From: Rossellomorea aquimaris
GTDB taxonomy: Bacteria; Bacillota; Bacilli; Bacillales; Fictibacillaceae
Assembly: GCA_020524245.1 (NCBI GenBank)
Contig: JAIVLN010000006.1
Location: 1-64,000, forward strand
Direction: 5' to 3'
Length of the DNA: 64,000 nucleotides
Below the pieces are notes generated by a model. It saw only the letters and a list, made by a program, of their open reading frames with translations. It had not been told where the DNA came from and did no database searches. How positions within the stretch are numbered: the first letter of the stretch is position 1; each line of letters opens with the position of its first letter. Shown piece after piece: positions 42,669 to 51,400 of the stretch. The translations under genes were made by a program, and so were the position numbers.

Positions 42669-43942
42669 AGGAAATCGAAAAGAAACTGAAAGAAGATGGA
42701 GAAGAAATGCGCTCCTTGAAAGCGCCAGATTCTTTTGAAGCACGTCTTCGTCAGAGGTTGAACGAGACACCACCGAAACGGAACAATCAATGGAAAAAGG
42801 GTTTCCTTCTTGCTGCATCTTTTATCTTTGTATTCTTTTTCACCTACCAATTCGATACGATTGCTTATTACGGAAAGAAAATTCTTGGGTATGATGAGAT
42901 TCTGACTGACTCTCTGAGCGAGTTAAACGAACAAGGGAAAGGGCAGGTCATCGGAAAAAGTGCGGATCTTCCGAACGGAGGAAAGGTCACGCTGGATGGC
43001 TTGATGCTGGATGATAATCAACTGATTCTCTTCTACACGCTTTATGACCCTAATAAAAATGCTGATGAGCTCTACTCCAGCACACGGGCTACGATAGACG
43101 GGTTCCTTGTTGAGACCAGAGAAACTTCGGGAACAGCCATGACAAGCGAGGACAAGACAACCGTGACAATTACCCAATCGTATAAGCCTCCGAATCCGTT
43201 TGCGAAAGAATTGACTTTTCATTTACACATTGATAATCAACCTAGGACTACTGTGGGAATTCCTTTTGAAATTGATCGTTCGAAAGCGATGATGACGAAG
43301 TATAAGCAGAAGATCAACCAGACCATCGAGACAGACAGTGCAGACTTCGTTTTTAAGGATTTGGTGGCAACACCTACCCAAACTGTCTTGACTGGAAAAA
43401 TTCACGTAAAAGACGAAGAGGCATGGAACAGTGGGATGATCTCTAATGGATTTGAAGTCCGGCTGAAAGCAGATGGCAAAACAATACGGAAGCAAGGACA
43501 AGGGAGTTCTTCAGGATTACTCGGTTATACATTCGACGTAGAGTTCGACCCATTAGGGGATGTGGAAGAGCTGTTGATTTATCTCGATGGTGCTTTGACC
43601 ACCTATTCAACCGATACGAAGATTCCGGTAAAACCAGGGTCTTATGAGGTTGGAAATCAGAGAGTGTCTATCGATCAAAGGAATGAAGTGGATGGAAAAA
43701 CCGAAATTACTCTAACTGCTGATGAAAATTTCACTGTAGTGGAAGCAGAACTAGTAGGGGAAGATCGTTCAATTTCATTAGAATCAGTGGATGCGCCATC
43801 CTATCAAGAGACAGACGATGGTTTGCTCAAAGTCTTAAAACTTCGTTTTGATGGTGTTCTATCAGGTAACTCGTCCCTGCACATTACGGAGTATGAAGCC
43901 ATTGAACCGTTGGAAGACTCAATCACTGTACCGATTAAGTGA
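42665..43942 (+). CDS. DUF4179 anti-sigma-type membrane protein
   Basis: 425 residues: a cytoplasmic N-terminus of about 40 residues, one membrane helix (about 45-61, FLLAASFIFVFFFTY) and a large extracellular region (DUF4179 followed by a DUF5643-like domain). Translationally coupled to the sigma gene (ATGA). Such proteins are the usual membrane anti-sigma partners of ECF factors in Bacillaceae. Signal unknown. Confidence 0.85.
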   Translation: MKEIEKKLKEDGEEMRSLKAPDSFEARLRQRLNETPPKRNNQWKKGFLLAASFIFVFFFTYQFDTIAYYGKKILGYDEILTDSLSELNEQGKGQVIGKSADLPNGGKVTLDGLMLDDNQLILFYTLYDPNKNADELYSSTRATIDGFLVETRETSGTAMTSEDKTTVTITQSYKPPNPFAKELTFHLHIDNQPRTTVGIPFEIDRSKAMMTKYKQKINQTIETDSADFVFKDLVATPTQTVLTGKIHVKDEEAWNSGMISNGFEVRLKADGKTIRKQGQGSSSGLLGYTFDVEFDPLGDVEELLIYLDGALTTYSTDTKIPVKPGSYEVGNQRVSIDQRNEVDGKTEITLTADENFTVVEAELVGEDRSISLESVDAPSYQETDDGLLKVLKLRFDGVLSGNSSLHITEYEAIEPLEDSITVPIK

Positions 43943-44008
43943 ATGTGATTGGGAACTTTAATTGGACTGATTCGTAAAAAGTACAAACAGAATGTCAGGA
44001 GAGATTTC

Positions 44009-44350
44009 ATGCAGGCTACTGTAAACTCAATCGAAAAGCTATTAGTTGAAGATGAGCAGATCTTATCGACAATCCGTTGTTCAATTAACGTCTACCATTA
44101 CAGCAAAGTACCGCGTCCGGGGCTGCTCGCAGCGACAACGTTACGACTCATTTTTGTAAGTGACGCAAATGTTGAAGGCGGCGAGTTCACGGAACTCTTC
44201 CCATATCAGGATGTACACACGTTCAAACTAGAAAAACGCTTATTTACTAAGCGGTATTTTCTGAAGGTGGAAGGAGATCAATTCACCTTTACACAAATCA
44301 TGAATGATGAACCCGAAAAGTTCGCCACAACCGTTAACAACCGACTCTAA
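44009..44350 (+). CDS. PH-domain protein (YokE-like)
   Basis: 113 residues forming one small beta-rich domain: GLLAATTLRLIFVSDANVEGGEF and YQDVHTFKLEKRLFTKRYFLK are typical of bacterial PH-like (YokE-type) domains. The start is ATG 44009 with AGGAGAG ahead rather than the upstream in-frame ATG 43949. Function unknown. Confidence 0.75.
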   Translation: MQATVNSIEKLLVEDEQILSTIRCSINVYHYSKVPRPGLLAATTLRLIFVSDANVEGGEFTELFPYQDVHTFKLEKRLFTKRYFLKVEGDQFTFTQIMNDEPEKFATTVNNRL

Positions 44351-44359
44351 AAGAAAATG

Positions 44360-44426
44360 AAGTGCCTGGCACCGATTATAAACTCAGATGTATCAACGAG
44401 TCGAAATCGGTGCCAGGCACTTTTTT
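44360..44426 (+). terminator. Palindromic repeat acting as terminator
   Basis: A perfect 18-bp inverted repeat (44360-44377 with 44405-44422) built from AGTGCCTGGCACCGATT, followed by six T. It belongs to the GTGCCAGGCAC family; another partial copy, CCTGGCACTCAAAATGGCAC, is at about 44461. Confidence 0.85.
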
Positions 44427-44480
44427 CAATCCCTTGTGGGGCAAGGGGTAAATTGTCGTACCTGGCACTCAAAATGGCAC

Positions 44481-46214
44481 TCACACTTTTATGTGCTTAA
44501 ACTGGTTCACATCGAAGAGTCCGAGGTCTGTCAGCTTCAGGGCTGGTATGACGGGCAGTGTCAGGAAGGATAGGGTCAAAAATGGATTGAATCCACCTTC
44601 AAATCCAACATCTGCGAGTGATTGCTTCAATTGATGGAGACCGATAGCCATCGAACGGTAACCTTCACCCGACATCAATCCTGCAATCGGCAAGGAGAGC
44701 GAAGCAACCACATGACCATCTTTGACGATAACCAGTCCGCCTCTTATCTCCTGTAGAGCTTGAATCGCTCGCAGGATATCTCCATCGTTTGTACCCGTTG
44801 CGACGATGTTGTGCGAGTCATGGGCGATTGTGGTTGCTATCGCTCCACCTTTCAACCCGAAGCCTTTTACGATCCCTAATCCCACATTCCCTGTGTTCTT
44901 ATGGCGTTCCACGACCACCAACTTTTGCTGATCTTTTTCGATAGAAGAAGTAAACAGCCCGTTTTCGAATTCAACCACCTCTTGAAGGTAGGATGTGTTC
45001 AATTGGTTTGGGATGATTCCAATGATATTCGCGGTGCCATCATCACGAATGGGTATCTGCAAGTCGACTTCTTCCAAATTAGGAATCTTCACTGTGTTTT
45101 GAAGCTCCTCACAAGGCTCTTCTTTTTCCAAGAGATTTCCGACATACTCTCCATCAAGGGCGACCAGCTGCCCCGACTTATAAACCTCTCTAATGTTGAT
45201 GGAATCCAGATCATCCAATAGTAAAAAGTCAGCTTCATATCCCGGAGCAATCGCACCTTTCTGCTTCAGTCCGTAGCATTCAGCAGCGTTCAGTGAGGCC
45301 ATCTGGATCGCCATCAGCGGATCCAACCCGTTCTCGCTTGCTAAACGAATGTTATGGTCGATACTGCCTTCTTCAATAAGATCGTCCAGGTGCTTATCAT
45401 CTGTACAAAAGAGACAACGGCGTGCATTGTTCGGAGTCACGACTGGAATCAGCGCTTTCAAGTCTTTTGCAACCGATCCTTCACGGATTAACAGATACAT
45501 TCCGCGCCGCAACCTTTCCAATGCATCCTCGACCGTATTGCATTCATGATCCGTCCCAATCCCGGCAGCCTTATAGACATTGATGGCGTCCGCGTCAAGA
45601 CCGGCTAAGTGACCGTCCATTTGGCCTGTGTACTGAGAGGTCATTACAAGCTTATCGACCATCGTATCAGCACCAGAGCGTAACGCTGGATAGTCCATCA
45701 CCTCGGCCAAACCGAGAACCCTTTTATGGTTGTAAAAAGGCTCCAGATCATTCGCTGACAATTCTGCCCCTGAATTCTCCACAGACGTTGCAGGTACACA
45801 GGAAGGAAGCATGAAATAGACGTCCAGGGGAAGTCCCTCGGAGTTTTCCAGCATAAATCGGATACCCTCTTCACCTGAGACATTTGCGATTTCATGTGGA
45901 TCTGTGATGACAGTCGTAACACCATGGGGAATCACGACTTTACTGAATTCAGCCGGTGTCACCATGGACGACTCGATATGTACATGACCATCGATAAAGG
46001 AAGGACAAACATAACGGTTTTCCGCATCAATGGTCTGTTTGCCCTCATACGACCCAATGCCGACGAACATCCCATCAACTATTGCGATATCCCCTTCAAT
46101 GACTTCTAGGTTGAAAACATCGACGATCCGACCGTTTTTAATAACTATATCTGCAGGCAACTGCCGGCTCGCGACTGCAATCCGTTTCTTCAATTGATCT
46201 TTGTTCTGTTTCAT
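44481..46214 (-). CDS. ade: Adenine deaminase
   Basis: 577 residues, the same length as the B. subtilis enzyme. Converts adenine to hypoxanthine plus ammonia in purine salvage. Amidohydrolase motifs: CPSFIDGHVHIESSM and TDPHEIANV, then TDHECNTVEDA and CTDDKHLDDLI. ATG 46214 has GGGAGGGGTC ahead; the open frame runs further upstream only because it crosses the riboswitch leader. A guanine-type riboswitch and terminator precede it. Confidence 0.95.
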   Translation of the reverse strand: MKQNKDQLKKRIAVASRQLPADIVIKNGRIVDVFNLEVIEGDIAIVDGMFVGIGSYEGKQTIDAENRYVCPSFIDGHVHIESSMVTPAEFSKVVIPHGVTTVITDPHEIANVSGEEGIRFMLENSEGLPLDVYFMLPSCVPATSVENSGAELSANDLEPFYNHKRVLGLAEVMDYPALRSGADTMVDKLVMTSQYTGQMDGHLAGLDADAINVYKAAGIGTDHECNTVEDALERLRRGMYLLIREGSVAKDLKALIPVVTPNNARRCLFCTDDKHLDDLIEEGSIDHNIRLASENGLDPLMAIQMASLNAAECYGLKQKGAIAPGYEADFLLLDDLDSINIREVYKSGQLVALDGEYVGNLLEKEEPCEELQNTVKIPNLEEVDLQIPIRDDGTANIIGIIPNQLNTSYLQEVVEFENGLFTSSIEKDQQKLVVVERHKNTGNVGLGIVKGFGLKGGAIATTIAHDSHNIVATGTNDGDILRAIQALQEIRGGLVIVKDGHVVASLSLPIAGLMSGEGYRSMAIGLHQLKQSLADVGFEGGFNPFLTLSFLTLPVIPALKLTDLGLFDVNQFKHIKV

Positions 46215-46228
46215 ATTGACCCCTCCCA

Positions 46229-46259
46229 GAAAAATAAAAAACCCTAGATACCTAGAGTT
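46229..46259 (-). terminator. Attenuator terminator of ade
   Basis: On the minus strand AACTCTAG (46259-46252) pairs with CTAGGGTT (46247-46240) and is followed by a T-rich tail. It lies between the aptamer and the ade ribosome binding site, as expected for a riboswitch expression platform. Confidence 0.85.
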
Positions 46260-46314
46260 TGACATTAAGAAGGAGGATCGCAGTCCAAATATGAACAGGA
46301 CTCCAACCATCATT

Positions 46315-46381
46315 CTCGTAGTCAAACCATTTACGGTAGTTTGGTAGAAACTTTTGGACCATATTTCCAATATTATACGAG
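46315..46381 (-). promoter_or_regulatory. Guanine-type purine riboswitch (ade)
   Basis: Read on the minus strand: P1 CTCGTA/TACGAG, then TATAAT, AATATGG, GTTTCTACC and CCGTAAA with loops as in the purine aptamer. The specificity base in TTTGACTACGAG is C, so the predicted ligand is guanine or hypoxanthine and not adenine, although the gene product is an adenine deaminase. Confidence 0.93.
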
Positions 46382-46534
46382 CGAGCTTTTATTATTTTGC
46401 ATTAAAAAATATTAAGACACATTCTATACGCCGATGAAGACCGTGTCAACGAGAATTTTTAAAAAGAAGGTCTGAGAAGTTATTTCTAGAACCCTGTAGA
46501 TTAGAGTGAAGCTTAAAAGTTCGGGAGGGATTGC

Positions 46535-47068
46535 ATGCTCGGAGTCAATAAAGGAGAGGTTGTATTAGCCTCACATGATTCAAATTGGAAAGCGTTGTTT
46601 GTAAAAGAAAAAGAATTACTCGATTCCATCATCGGAGAACATACCACTGACATTCAGCATATGGGGAGTACCGCAATCAATGGCATAGAAGCGAAGCCGA
46701 TTATCGATATCCTTATTGGTGTAAAATCTATGAATCATGTAGAACAGTTTAATGAGGACAAGCTGAAAGAACATGGGTACTACCGTTTGAAAAAGGTCGT
46801 TCTAGAGGGGAAGGTCGTTTTCGCCAAATTCTCAAGTCTAGAAAACCTCACCAAAACCCACATCCTCCACGTCGTTGAACATAATGGAAGCTGGTGGCAG
46901 GAGCATACGTTTTTCCGAGATTACTTGAACGAGAACCCAGAGATCGCCAAAGAATACGAGGCACATAAACAACAGCTCGCCGAAAAACACCCTAACGACG
47001 AAAAAGCCTACACAGACGGAAAGAAAGCATTTGTAGACCAAATTTTAAAGAGAAGAGTCTCAAGTTAA
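46535..47068 (+). CDS. GrpB/UPF0157 nucleotidyltransferase-fold protein
   Basis: 177 residues. The family signature HMGSTAINGIEAKPIIDILIGV (shortened here to GSTAINGIEAKPIIDILI) is near residue 45, and the C-terminal FRDYLNENPEIAKEYEAHKQ is typical. The nucleotidyltransferase-like fold suggests activity on a small molecule, but no substrate is known. TCGGGAGGGATT precedes the ATG; the stop overlaps the next ATG by one base. Confidence 0.88.
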   Translation: MLGVNKGEVVLASHDSNWKALFVKEKELLDSIIGEHTTDIQHMGSTAINGIEAKPIIDILIGVKSMNHVEQFNEDKLKEHGYYRLKKVVLEGKVVFAKFSSLENLTKTHILHVVEHNGSWWQEHTFFRDYLNENPEIAKEYEAHKQQLAEKHPNDEKAYTDGKKAFVDQILKRRVSS

Positions 47069-47430
47069 TGTCAGGAATGAAGAAAAGGATCTTACTAATC
47101 CTTGTTGTAGTAATTGTTCTCGGTACATCCTATTTTGGGTATTCGGTCTTTAATGAAATTACCGAAGATGAGGCCGTTCAAATTGCTACAGAAAAATATG
47201 TAAACTATGAAGAACGAACAGTTGAAGTAAGCAACTATTATAGTAATGAACCTGATCTCCAGTTCTTCTTTCAAGATAAAACACCGATCTATTCGGTCAC
47301 ATTTTACAGTCACACTGAATTGAAAAATTGGGAAGGGTGGGTTCTTGTCAATACACATATCAATGGTAGAAATGGAGAAATCATCTCTATTGATGTGTAT
47401 AGTAGAGACCCTGAAAAAGTGAAGTGGTGA
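47068..47430 (+). CDS. Membrane-anchored PepSY-like small protein
   Basis: 120 residues. One N-terminal helix (about 6-24) and then a domain opening ITEDEAVQIATEKYV and closing with VNTHINGRNGEIISIDVYS, resembling PepSY/DUF5590-type folds. It immediately follows the GrpB-like gene. Function unknown; the family call is tentative. Confidence 0.65.
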   Translation: MSGMKKRILLILVVVIVLGTSYFGYSVFNEITEDEAVQIATEKYVNYEERTVEVSNYYSNEPDLQFFFQDKTPIYSVTFYSHTELKNWEGWVLVNTHINGRNGEIISIDVYSRDPEKVKW

Positions 47431-47521
47431 TCAATTCCTAACTAGAAAAATTTTCCTCAAGGATTAGTGTCCTCTGTAATAGGGAATAAACCCTATACGA
47501 AGCTAAAGGAGGAGATCATTC

Positions 47522-48142
47522 TTGCAACTACATACACTCGTACTCAATTGTTCTTTGAAAAAAAGCGATGAAACGTCCCACACTCAAGCGTTGATCGATG
47601 AATCCCTGAAGATCTTCAAGGACAACGATGTGACTTACGATATCGTCCGGCTAGCAGATTACAACATCGGCTATGGAATCACCGACAACACAGGCGAAGG
47701 GGATGACTGGCCTGAAATCTATGAAAAAGTGAAAGCAGCCGATATCCTGATCATCGGAACGCCGCTCTGGTTAGGTGAAAAGAGCAGTATCGCGGCGCAC
47801 GCGATTGAACGCTTATACGGCGCGAGCGATCATACGAATGAAAAAGGACAAGCCATCTACTACAACAAAGTCGGAGGCGTCGTCATCACCGGAAACGAAG
47901 ACGGTGCAAAGAACGCTGCCCGCTCGATTTTATATGCGTTATCTCACATCGGCTTCACGATTCCACCGAACGTGGACACCTATTGGGTCGGAGAAGCGGG
48001 CCCAGGACCGTCCTATATGGAAGCCGGACGCGAAAACGACTTTACACAAAACAATGTCAAAACGATGACCCATAACCTCATGTACATGGCACGTATCCTG
48101 AAAGAAAACCCGATCCCAGTAGAAGGGAATGTGTTGGCATAG
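47522..48142 (+). CDS. Flavodoxin-like NAD(P)H-dependent oxidoreductase
   Basis: 206 residues from a TTG with AAAGGAGGAGATC ahead. Flavodoxin fold: LHTLVLNCSLKKSDETSHTQ (FMN phosphate loop), ADILIIGTPLWLGEKSS and VGGVVITGNEDGAKNAARS. A flavin-binding quinone or NAD(P)H reductase is likely; substrate unknown. Confidence 0.85.
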   Translation: MQLHTLVLNCSLKKSDETSHTQALIDESLKIFKDNDVTYDIVRLADYNIGYGITDNTGEGDDWPEIYEKVKAADILIIGTPLWLGEKSSIAAHAIERLYGASDHTNEKGQAIYYNKVGGVVITGNEDGAKNAARSILYALSHIGFTIPPNVDTYWVGEAGPGPSYMEAGRENDFTQNNVKTMTHNLMYMARILKENPIPVEGNVLA

Positions 48143-48474
48143 CTCGCATTGCCAAAACTGGAACAATCTAGTAAACTGAGGTTAATCTATTTGGAAGAAA
48201 GGATTTCAGGTTACCTGTATGCCAACAACAACTTTGTAATGGAACACATTTTGGATATAGACGCTTACCGAAGCAGCTTTTATGAAGGCGTGCTGAACGG
48301 GAGCAGTCTGTCTCAAACCCATTACATAGGAACGTAACCGAAATCTGCAGCATGTACAGATTCTGAGGTTCCCTATTTCGGGGAACCTTTTTATATTGGT
48401 CAAAAAACTTCATACTGCAAGGTGTCCAAATAGAAGCGTTACGTTTCCTTACATCCTACAAAGAGGTGAAGGAA
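48143..48474. other. Intergenic region with one terminator
   Basis: No convincing gene: a 62-codon frame (48149-48337) has no ribosome binding site. The hairpin AGGTTCCC (48366-48373) with GGGAACCT (48381-48388) followed by T is a likely terminator for the oxidoreductase. AAAGAGGTGA at about 48460-48469 is the next gene's ribosome binding site. Confidence 0.6.
48366..48394 (+). terminator. Terminator after the flavodoxin-like gene
   Basis: AGGTTCCC/GGGAACCT, 8 bp, with a short T tract. It is about 220 bases past the stop codon of the oxidoreductase gene. Confidence 0.7.
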
Positions 48475-48969
48475 ATGCAGAACGTACAAATGACATGGTC
48501 TCTTCAAGAGGCACAAGATATGACGATCGAAAAACATTGCAGCAACTGCGGAAAGTCGGTCCTGTTCACAGACACGATGATCCGCCGCCATAACGCGAAC
48601 GGAAAGAACATCTACCGGTTTGCCATCTATAAATGTGAAAAGAACCATACATGGAACAAAAAGCTTGAAATCTACCAGGCGTATACCGACCACGCAAGAG
48701 TAGTGGAAGAGGAGAAAGAATCAACCAACAAAGTATGTAAGATCCCGATTGAAGATTATGCGGAAAAAGGGATTGAACAAGTCCAGATTGAGTTAACAGA
48801 AGTCGAAGGGAACTTCCGGATTGATAAAACGATTGCCAAACAAATCGATGAATGGAGCCGCACCGAAATCAATAAACGAATCCAAGAAGGGACCATCCAG
48901 ATCAACAACCGATCAATCAAGCCGTCCACTCAATTGAAAACTTCAGACCAAATCTTGATTATTTTATAA
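48475..48969 (+). CDS. Zinc-ribbon plus S4-like RNA-binding protein
   Basis: 164 residues. The N-terminal part has HCSNCGKSVLFTD and, about 30 residues later, YKCEKNHTW, which could bind zinc with Cys and His. The C-terminal 45 residues (IDEWSRTEINKRIQEG then INNRSIKPSTQLKTSDQI) match the S4 RNA-binding fold as found in RluA-type pseudouridine synthases. No catalytic domain. ATG 48475 after AGAGGTGA is preferred to GTG 48466. A translation or rRNA role is an inference. Confidence 0.7.
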   Translation: MQNVQMTWSLQEAQDMTIEKHCSNCGKSVLFTDTMIRRHNANGKNIYRFAIYKCEKNHTWNKKLEIYQAYTDHARVVEEEKESTNKVCKIPIEDYAEKGIEQVQIELTEVEGNFRIDKTIAKQIDEWSRTEINKRIQEGTIQINNRSIKPSTQLKTSDQILIIL

Positions 48970-49009
48970 AACAAAAAAAACAGCCCTGAGCGATTATCGC
49001 TTAGGGCTG
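48970..49009. terminator. Strong bidirectional terminator
   Basis: CAGCCCTGAGCGAT (48981-48994) pairs with ATCGCTTAGGGCTG (48996-49009), preceded by an A tract and followed by T. The stop codon of the convergent gene lies in the stem. Confidence 0.9.
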
Positions 49010-49173
49010 ATGTTTTTGAGATTGTTAACAAGTAAATGACGTAACACCCGATACATGAATCCGCCGATGAAAAAGCCGAGCGCATAGCTGATCGCTGTCG
49101 GAAGACCACCTTGAGCCAGTCCATACAGAAAGCCTCCGAGCGCCATCAACAACGGTACCGTAATGAATTGCAT
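48994..49173 (-). CDS. Small membrane protein, unknown
   Basis: 59 residues ([20 protein letters not shown] at the start) with two helices and glycine-rich turns ([21 protein letters not shown]), ending in a basic tail. GAGGTG spaced 6 bases before ATG 49173 sets the start; a GTG at 49182 lies inside that site. Its stop is inside the convergent terminator. Function unknown. Confidence 0.65.
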   Translation of the reverse strand: MQFITVPLLMALGGFLYGLAQGGLPTAISYALGFFIGGFMYRVLRHLLVNNLKNISPKR

Positions 49174-49225
49174 ATCGTTCACCTCGCAAGTTTGGTTACA
49201 CTCCAGTATGCCCGAATATCTCCTT

Positions 49226-49255
49226 TTGTTTACAATGTACTTCTTGTGCTACAAT
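49226..49255 (+). promoter_or_regulatory. Candidate SigA promoter of rlmCD
   Basis: TTGTTT (49226-49231) and TACAAT (49250-49255) with an 18-bp spacer, about 35 bases before the gene start. Confidence 0.55.
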
Positions 49256-49291
49256 CAGATAAGAATTTTACGAGCGGAAGAAGGAAAAGAA

Positions 49292-50671
49292 ATGTCCAAA
49301 AAAGATTTACCCGTCCAAAAAAACGATATCGTGAACGTCACGTTCCAAGACCTGTCCCATGATGGCGCAGGTGTAGCGAAGGTCGACGGCTATACCCTTT
49401 TCGTACCGAGAGGCTTACCAGGGGAAGAAGCGAAAGTGAAGGTCATCAAGACGAAGAAAGGCTTCGGATTCGGAAAGCTGCTGGAAGTGACGAAGGAAAG
49501 CGAGCATCGCACGGCACCGCCATGCCCGATTTACAAGCAATGCGGCGGCTGCCAGCTCCAGCACCTCACGTACGAAGGACAGCTCGAATACAAGCGCAAG
49601 CAAGTCCAAGACGTGATGGAACGGATTGGGAAGCTGAAGGACGTGAACGTACTGCCCGTCTTAGGTATGGACGACCCGTGGCGCTACAGAAACAAAGCGC
49701 AAGTCCCGGTCGGTGAGGAAGAAGGCGGACTGATCACCGGTTTCTATCAAAAAGGAAGCCACCGCATCATCGACATGAAGGAATGCCTCATCCAGCAGGA
49801 AGCGAATGACCTTGTCGTCCAGACGGTAAAAGAGATTGCCAACCACTATGGCACCCGGGCATATGACGAACGCTCCCATAAAGGAACGCTCCGTCACGTC
49901 GTCGCGAAGTACGGTCAAAACACCGGACAAATCATGGTCGTACTCGTAACGAAAGGAAAAGAACTACCAAACAAGAAGAACATTGTCGCAGACATCGTTG
50001 ATCAGATCCCGAATGTAAAATCAATTGTACAAAACATCAACCCGAAGAAAACGAACGTCATTTTTGGAGATAAAACTGAAGTCCTCTGGGGAGACGAATA
50101 CATTTACGATACGATCGGCGACATCCAATTCGCGATTTCAGCTCGTTCCTTCTATCAAGTGAACCCGACCCAAACAAAAGTGCTCTACGACAAAGCACTC
50201 GAGTACGCACAGCTCGAAGGAAACGAAACAGTGATAGACGCTTATTGTGGCATTGGGACAATCTCCCTGTTTCTCGCACAAAAAGCGAACAAAGTATACG
50301 GTGTTGAAATTGTTCCTGAAGCAATTGAAGATGCAAAACGGAATGTGGAACTGAACGGTATGGAAAACGTGGAGTTTGAAGTAGGGGAAGCAGAAACGGT
50401 CATCCCAGCTTGGTATGAAAAAGGGATCAAAGCCGACACGATCGTCGTCGACCCACCAAGAAAAGGCTGCGATGAATCCTTGCTCAACACGATCCTAGAC
50501 ATGAAACCGAACCGAGTCGTCTACGTATCCTGCAACCCAGCAACCCTAGCCCGAGACCTAGCCATCCTAGAAGAAGGCGGCTACCAAACTCAGCAAGTTC
50601 AGCCAGTGGATATGTTCCCACATACTACGCATGTGGAGTGTGTGGCACAACTAACTTTAAAATTCAACTAA
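49292..50671 (+). CDS. rlmCD: 23S rRNA (uracil-5-)-methyltransferase RlmCD
   Basis: 459 residues, as in B. subtilis YefA, which methylates U747 and U1939 of 23S rRNA. An N-terminal TRAM domain (about 1-65) is followed by the iron-sulfur motif in [16 protein letters not shown], the SAM-binding [14 protein letters not shown] and the catalytic [12 protein letters not shown]. The start is ATG 49292 (AGAAGGAAAAG ahead); upstream extension of the frame is not family-like. Follows the dgkB neighbourhood as in B. subtilis, though separated by accessory genes. Confidence 0.94.
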   Translation: MSKKDLPVQKNDIVNVTFQDLSHDGAGVAKVDGYTLFVPRGLPGEEAKVKVIKTKKGFGFGKLLEVTKESEHRTAPPCPIYKQCGGCQLQHLTYEGQLEYKRKQVQDVMERIGKLKDVNVLPVLGMDDPWRYRNKAQVPVGEEEGGLITGFYQKGSHRIIDMKECLIQQEANDLVVQTVKEIANHYGTRAYDERSHKGTLRHVVAKYGQNTGQIMVVLVTKGKELPNKKNIVADIVDQIPNVKSIVQNINPKKTNVIFGDKTEVLWGDEYIYDTIGDIQFAISARSFYQVNPTQTKVLYDKALEYAQLEGNETVIDAYCGIGTISLFLAQKANKVYGVEIVPEAIEDAKRNVELNGMENVEFEVGEAETVIPAWYEKGIKADTIVVDPPRKGCDESLLNTILDMKPNRVVYVSCNPATLARDLAILEEGGYQTQQVQPVDMFPHTTHVECVAQLTLKFN

Positions 50672-50738
50672 CCAATAATCAATAAAATACACAATGAACT
50701 TTACTGATTTCTACTTCGAGTGAAGCGAGAGAAAACGA

Positions 50739-50789
50739 ATCATCAAAGAGCTTTTGGAGTATCTTCCAAGCTCTTTGATGATATTTTAA
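50739..50789 (+). terminator. Terminator after rlmCD
   Basis: A perfect 15-bp stem, ATCATCAAAGAGCTT (50739-50753) with AAGCTCTTTGATGAT (50768-50782), followed by a T-rich stretch. It marks the end of the core region before the accessory island. Confidence 0.85.
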
Positions 50790-50847
50790 TACTTTATTTA
50801 TATAGTGAAAAGATTCTCTTTCGGAGGTTTAAAACCTTTGGTTGTCA

Positions 50848-51216
50848 TTAGCTTTCATTTTTTTGCTTCAAAAGTACAGCAACTACAATTACAGCGACTG
50901 CTCCTGATAAATACTTTACAGCGTAAATTAACTTATCTATTATTTCCTTTCGATTATTGGACTTAACATAACTTTCTAATTTTTTAGCTTTTGTTTCATC
51001 GTCTTTTATTTCCTTGATAACATTTATTATATCTATTGCTTTTTCCTTCTCATTCTTGGAAACTTACTTATCTAACTCGGTAAAGTATTTTAAAAAATTC
51101 AGATGATCAATTGTTATTTTTACTGTTTCACTTAATTTGTTTCCAACTTCCGATGCTTTGTCACTTACTTGATTACTAAATTCAACTATTTTCCTCTTAT
51201 CTGGTTTTTCTTCCAA
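50848..51216 (-). pseudogene. Nonsense-interrupted gene with C-terminal membrane anchor
   Basis: One 123-codon frame on the minus strand, from TTG 51216 (GAGGTG six bases upstream) to TAA 50848-50850, broken by an in-frame TAA at 51064-51066 after 50 codons. The first part is charged and helical (KPDKRKIVEFSNQVSDKASE). The second continues as a charged helix and ends in a membrane helix, YLSGAVAVIVVAVLLKQKNE. No start codon suits the second part alone. Possibly part of the downstream island. Family not recognised; a sequencing error is an alternative. Confidence 0.6.
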
Positions 51217-51400
51217 TTCCTTCACCTCTATAGTTTCTTTTTTCTATTTACGAATCATACTATCAAATTTTTTGAAAAAATTAGTTTGATTGTTAATGTT
51301 AATGATACGCGATAACAAATCTGTTATTGTTTGTATTTTTGAATTAGAAGTGACATTCTTTAATAAAGTACCCAATTAAATGTTAGAAAGCCAAGTTTCT

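Noticed and set aside
46215..46370. N-terminal extension of adenine deaminase by 52 residues
   Set aside because: That stretch is the riboswitch and terminator; the start at 46214 has a strong ribosome binding site and gives the family length.
48149..48337. 62-codon frame between the flavodoxin-like gene and its downstream terminator
   Set aside because: Starts at a TTG without a ribosome binding site and shows no protein-like pattern.
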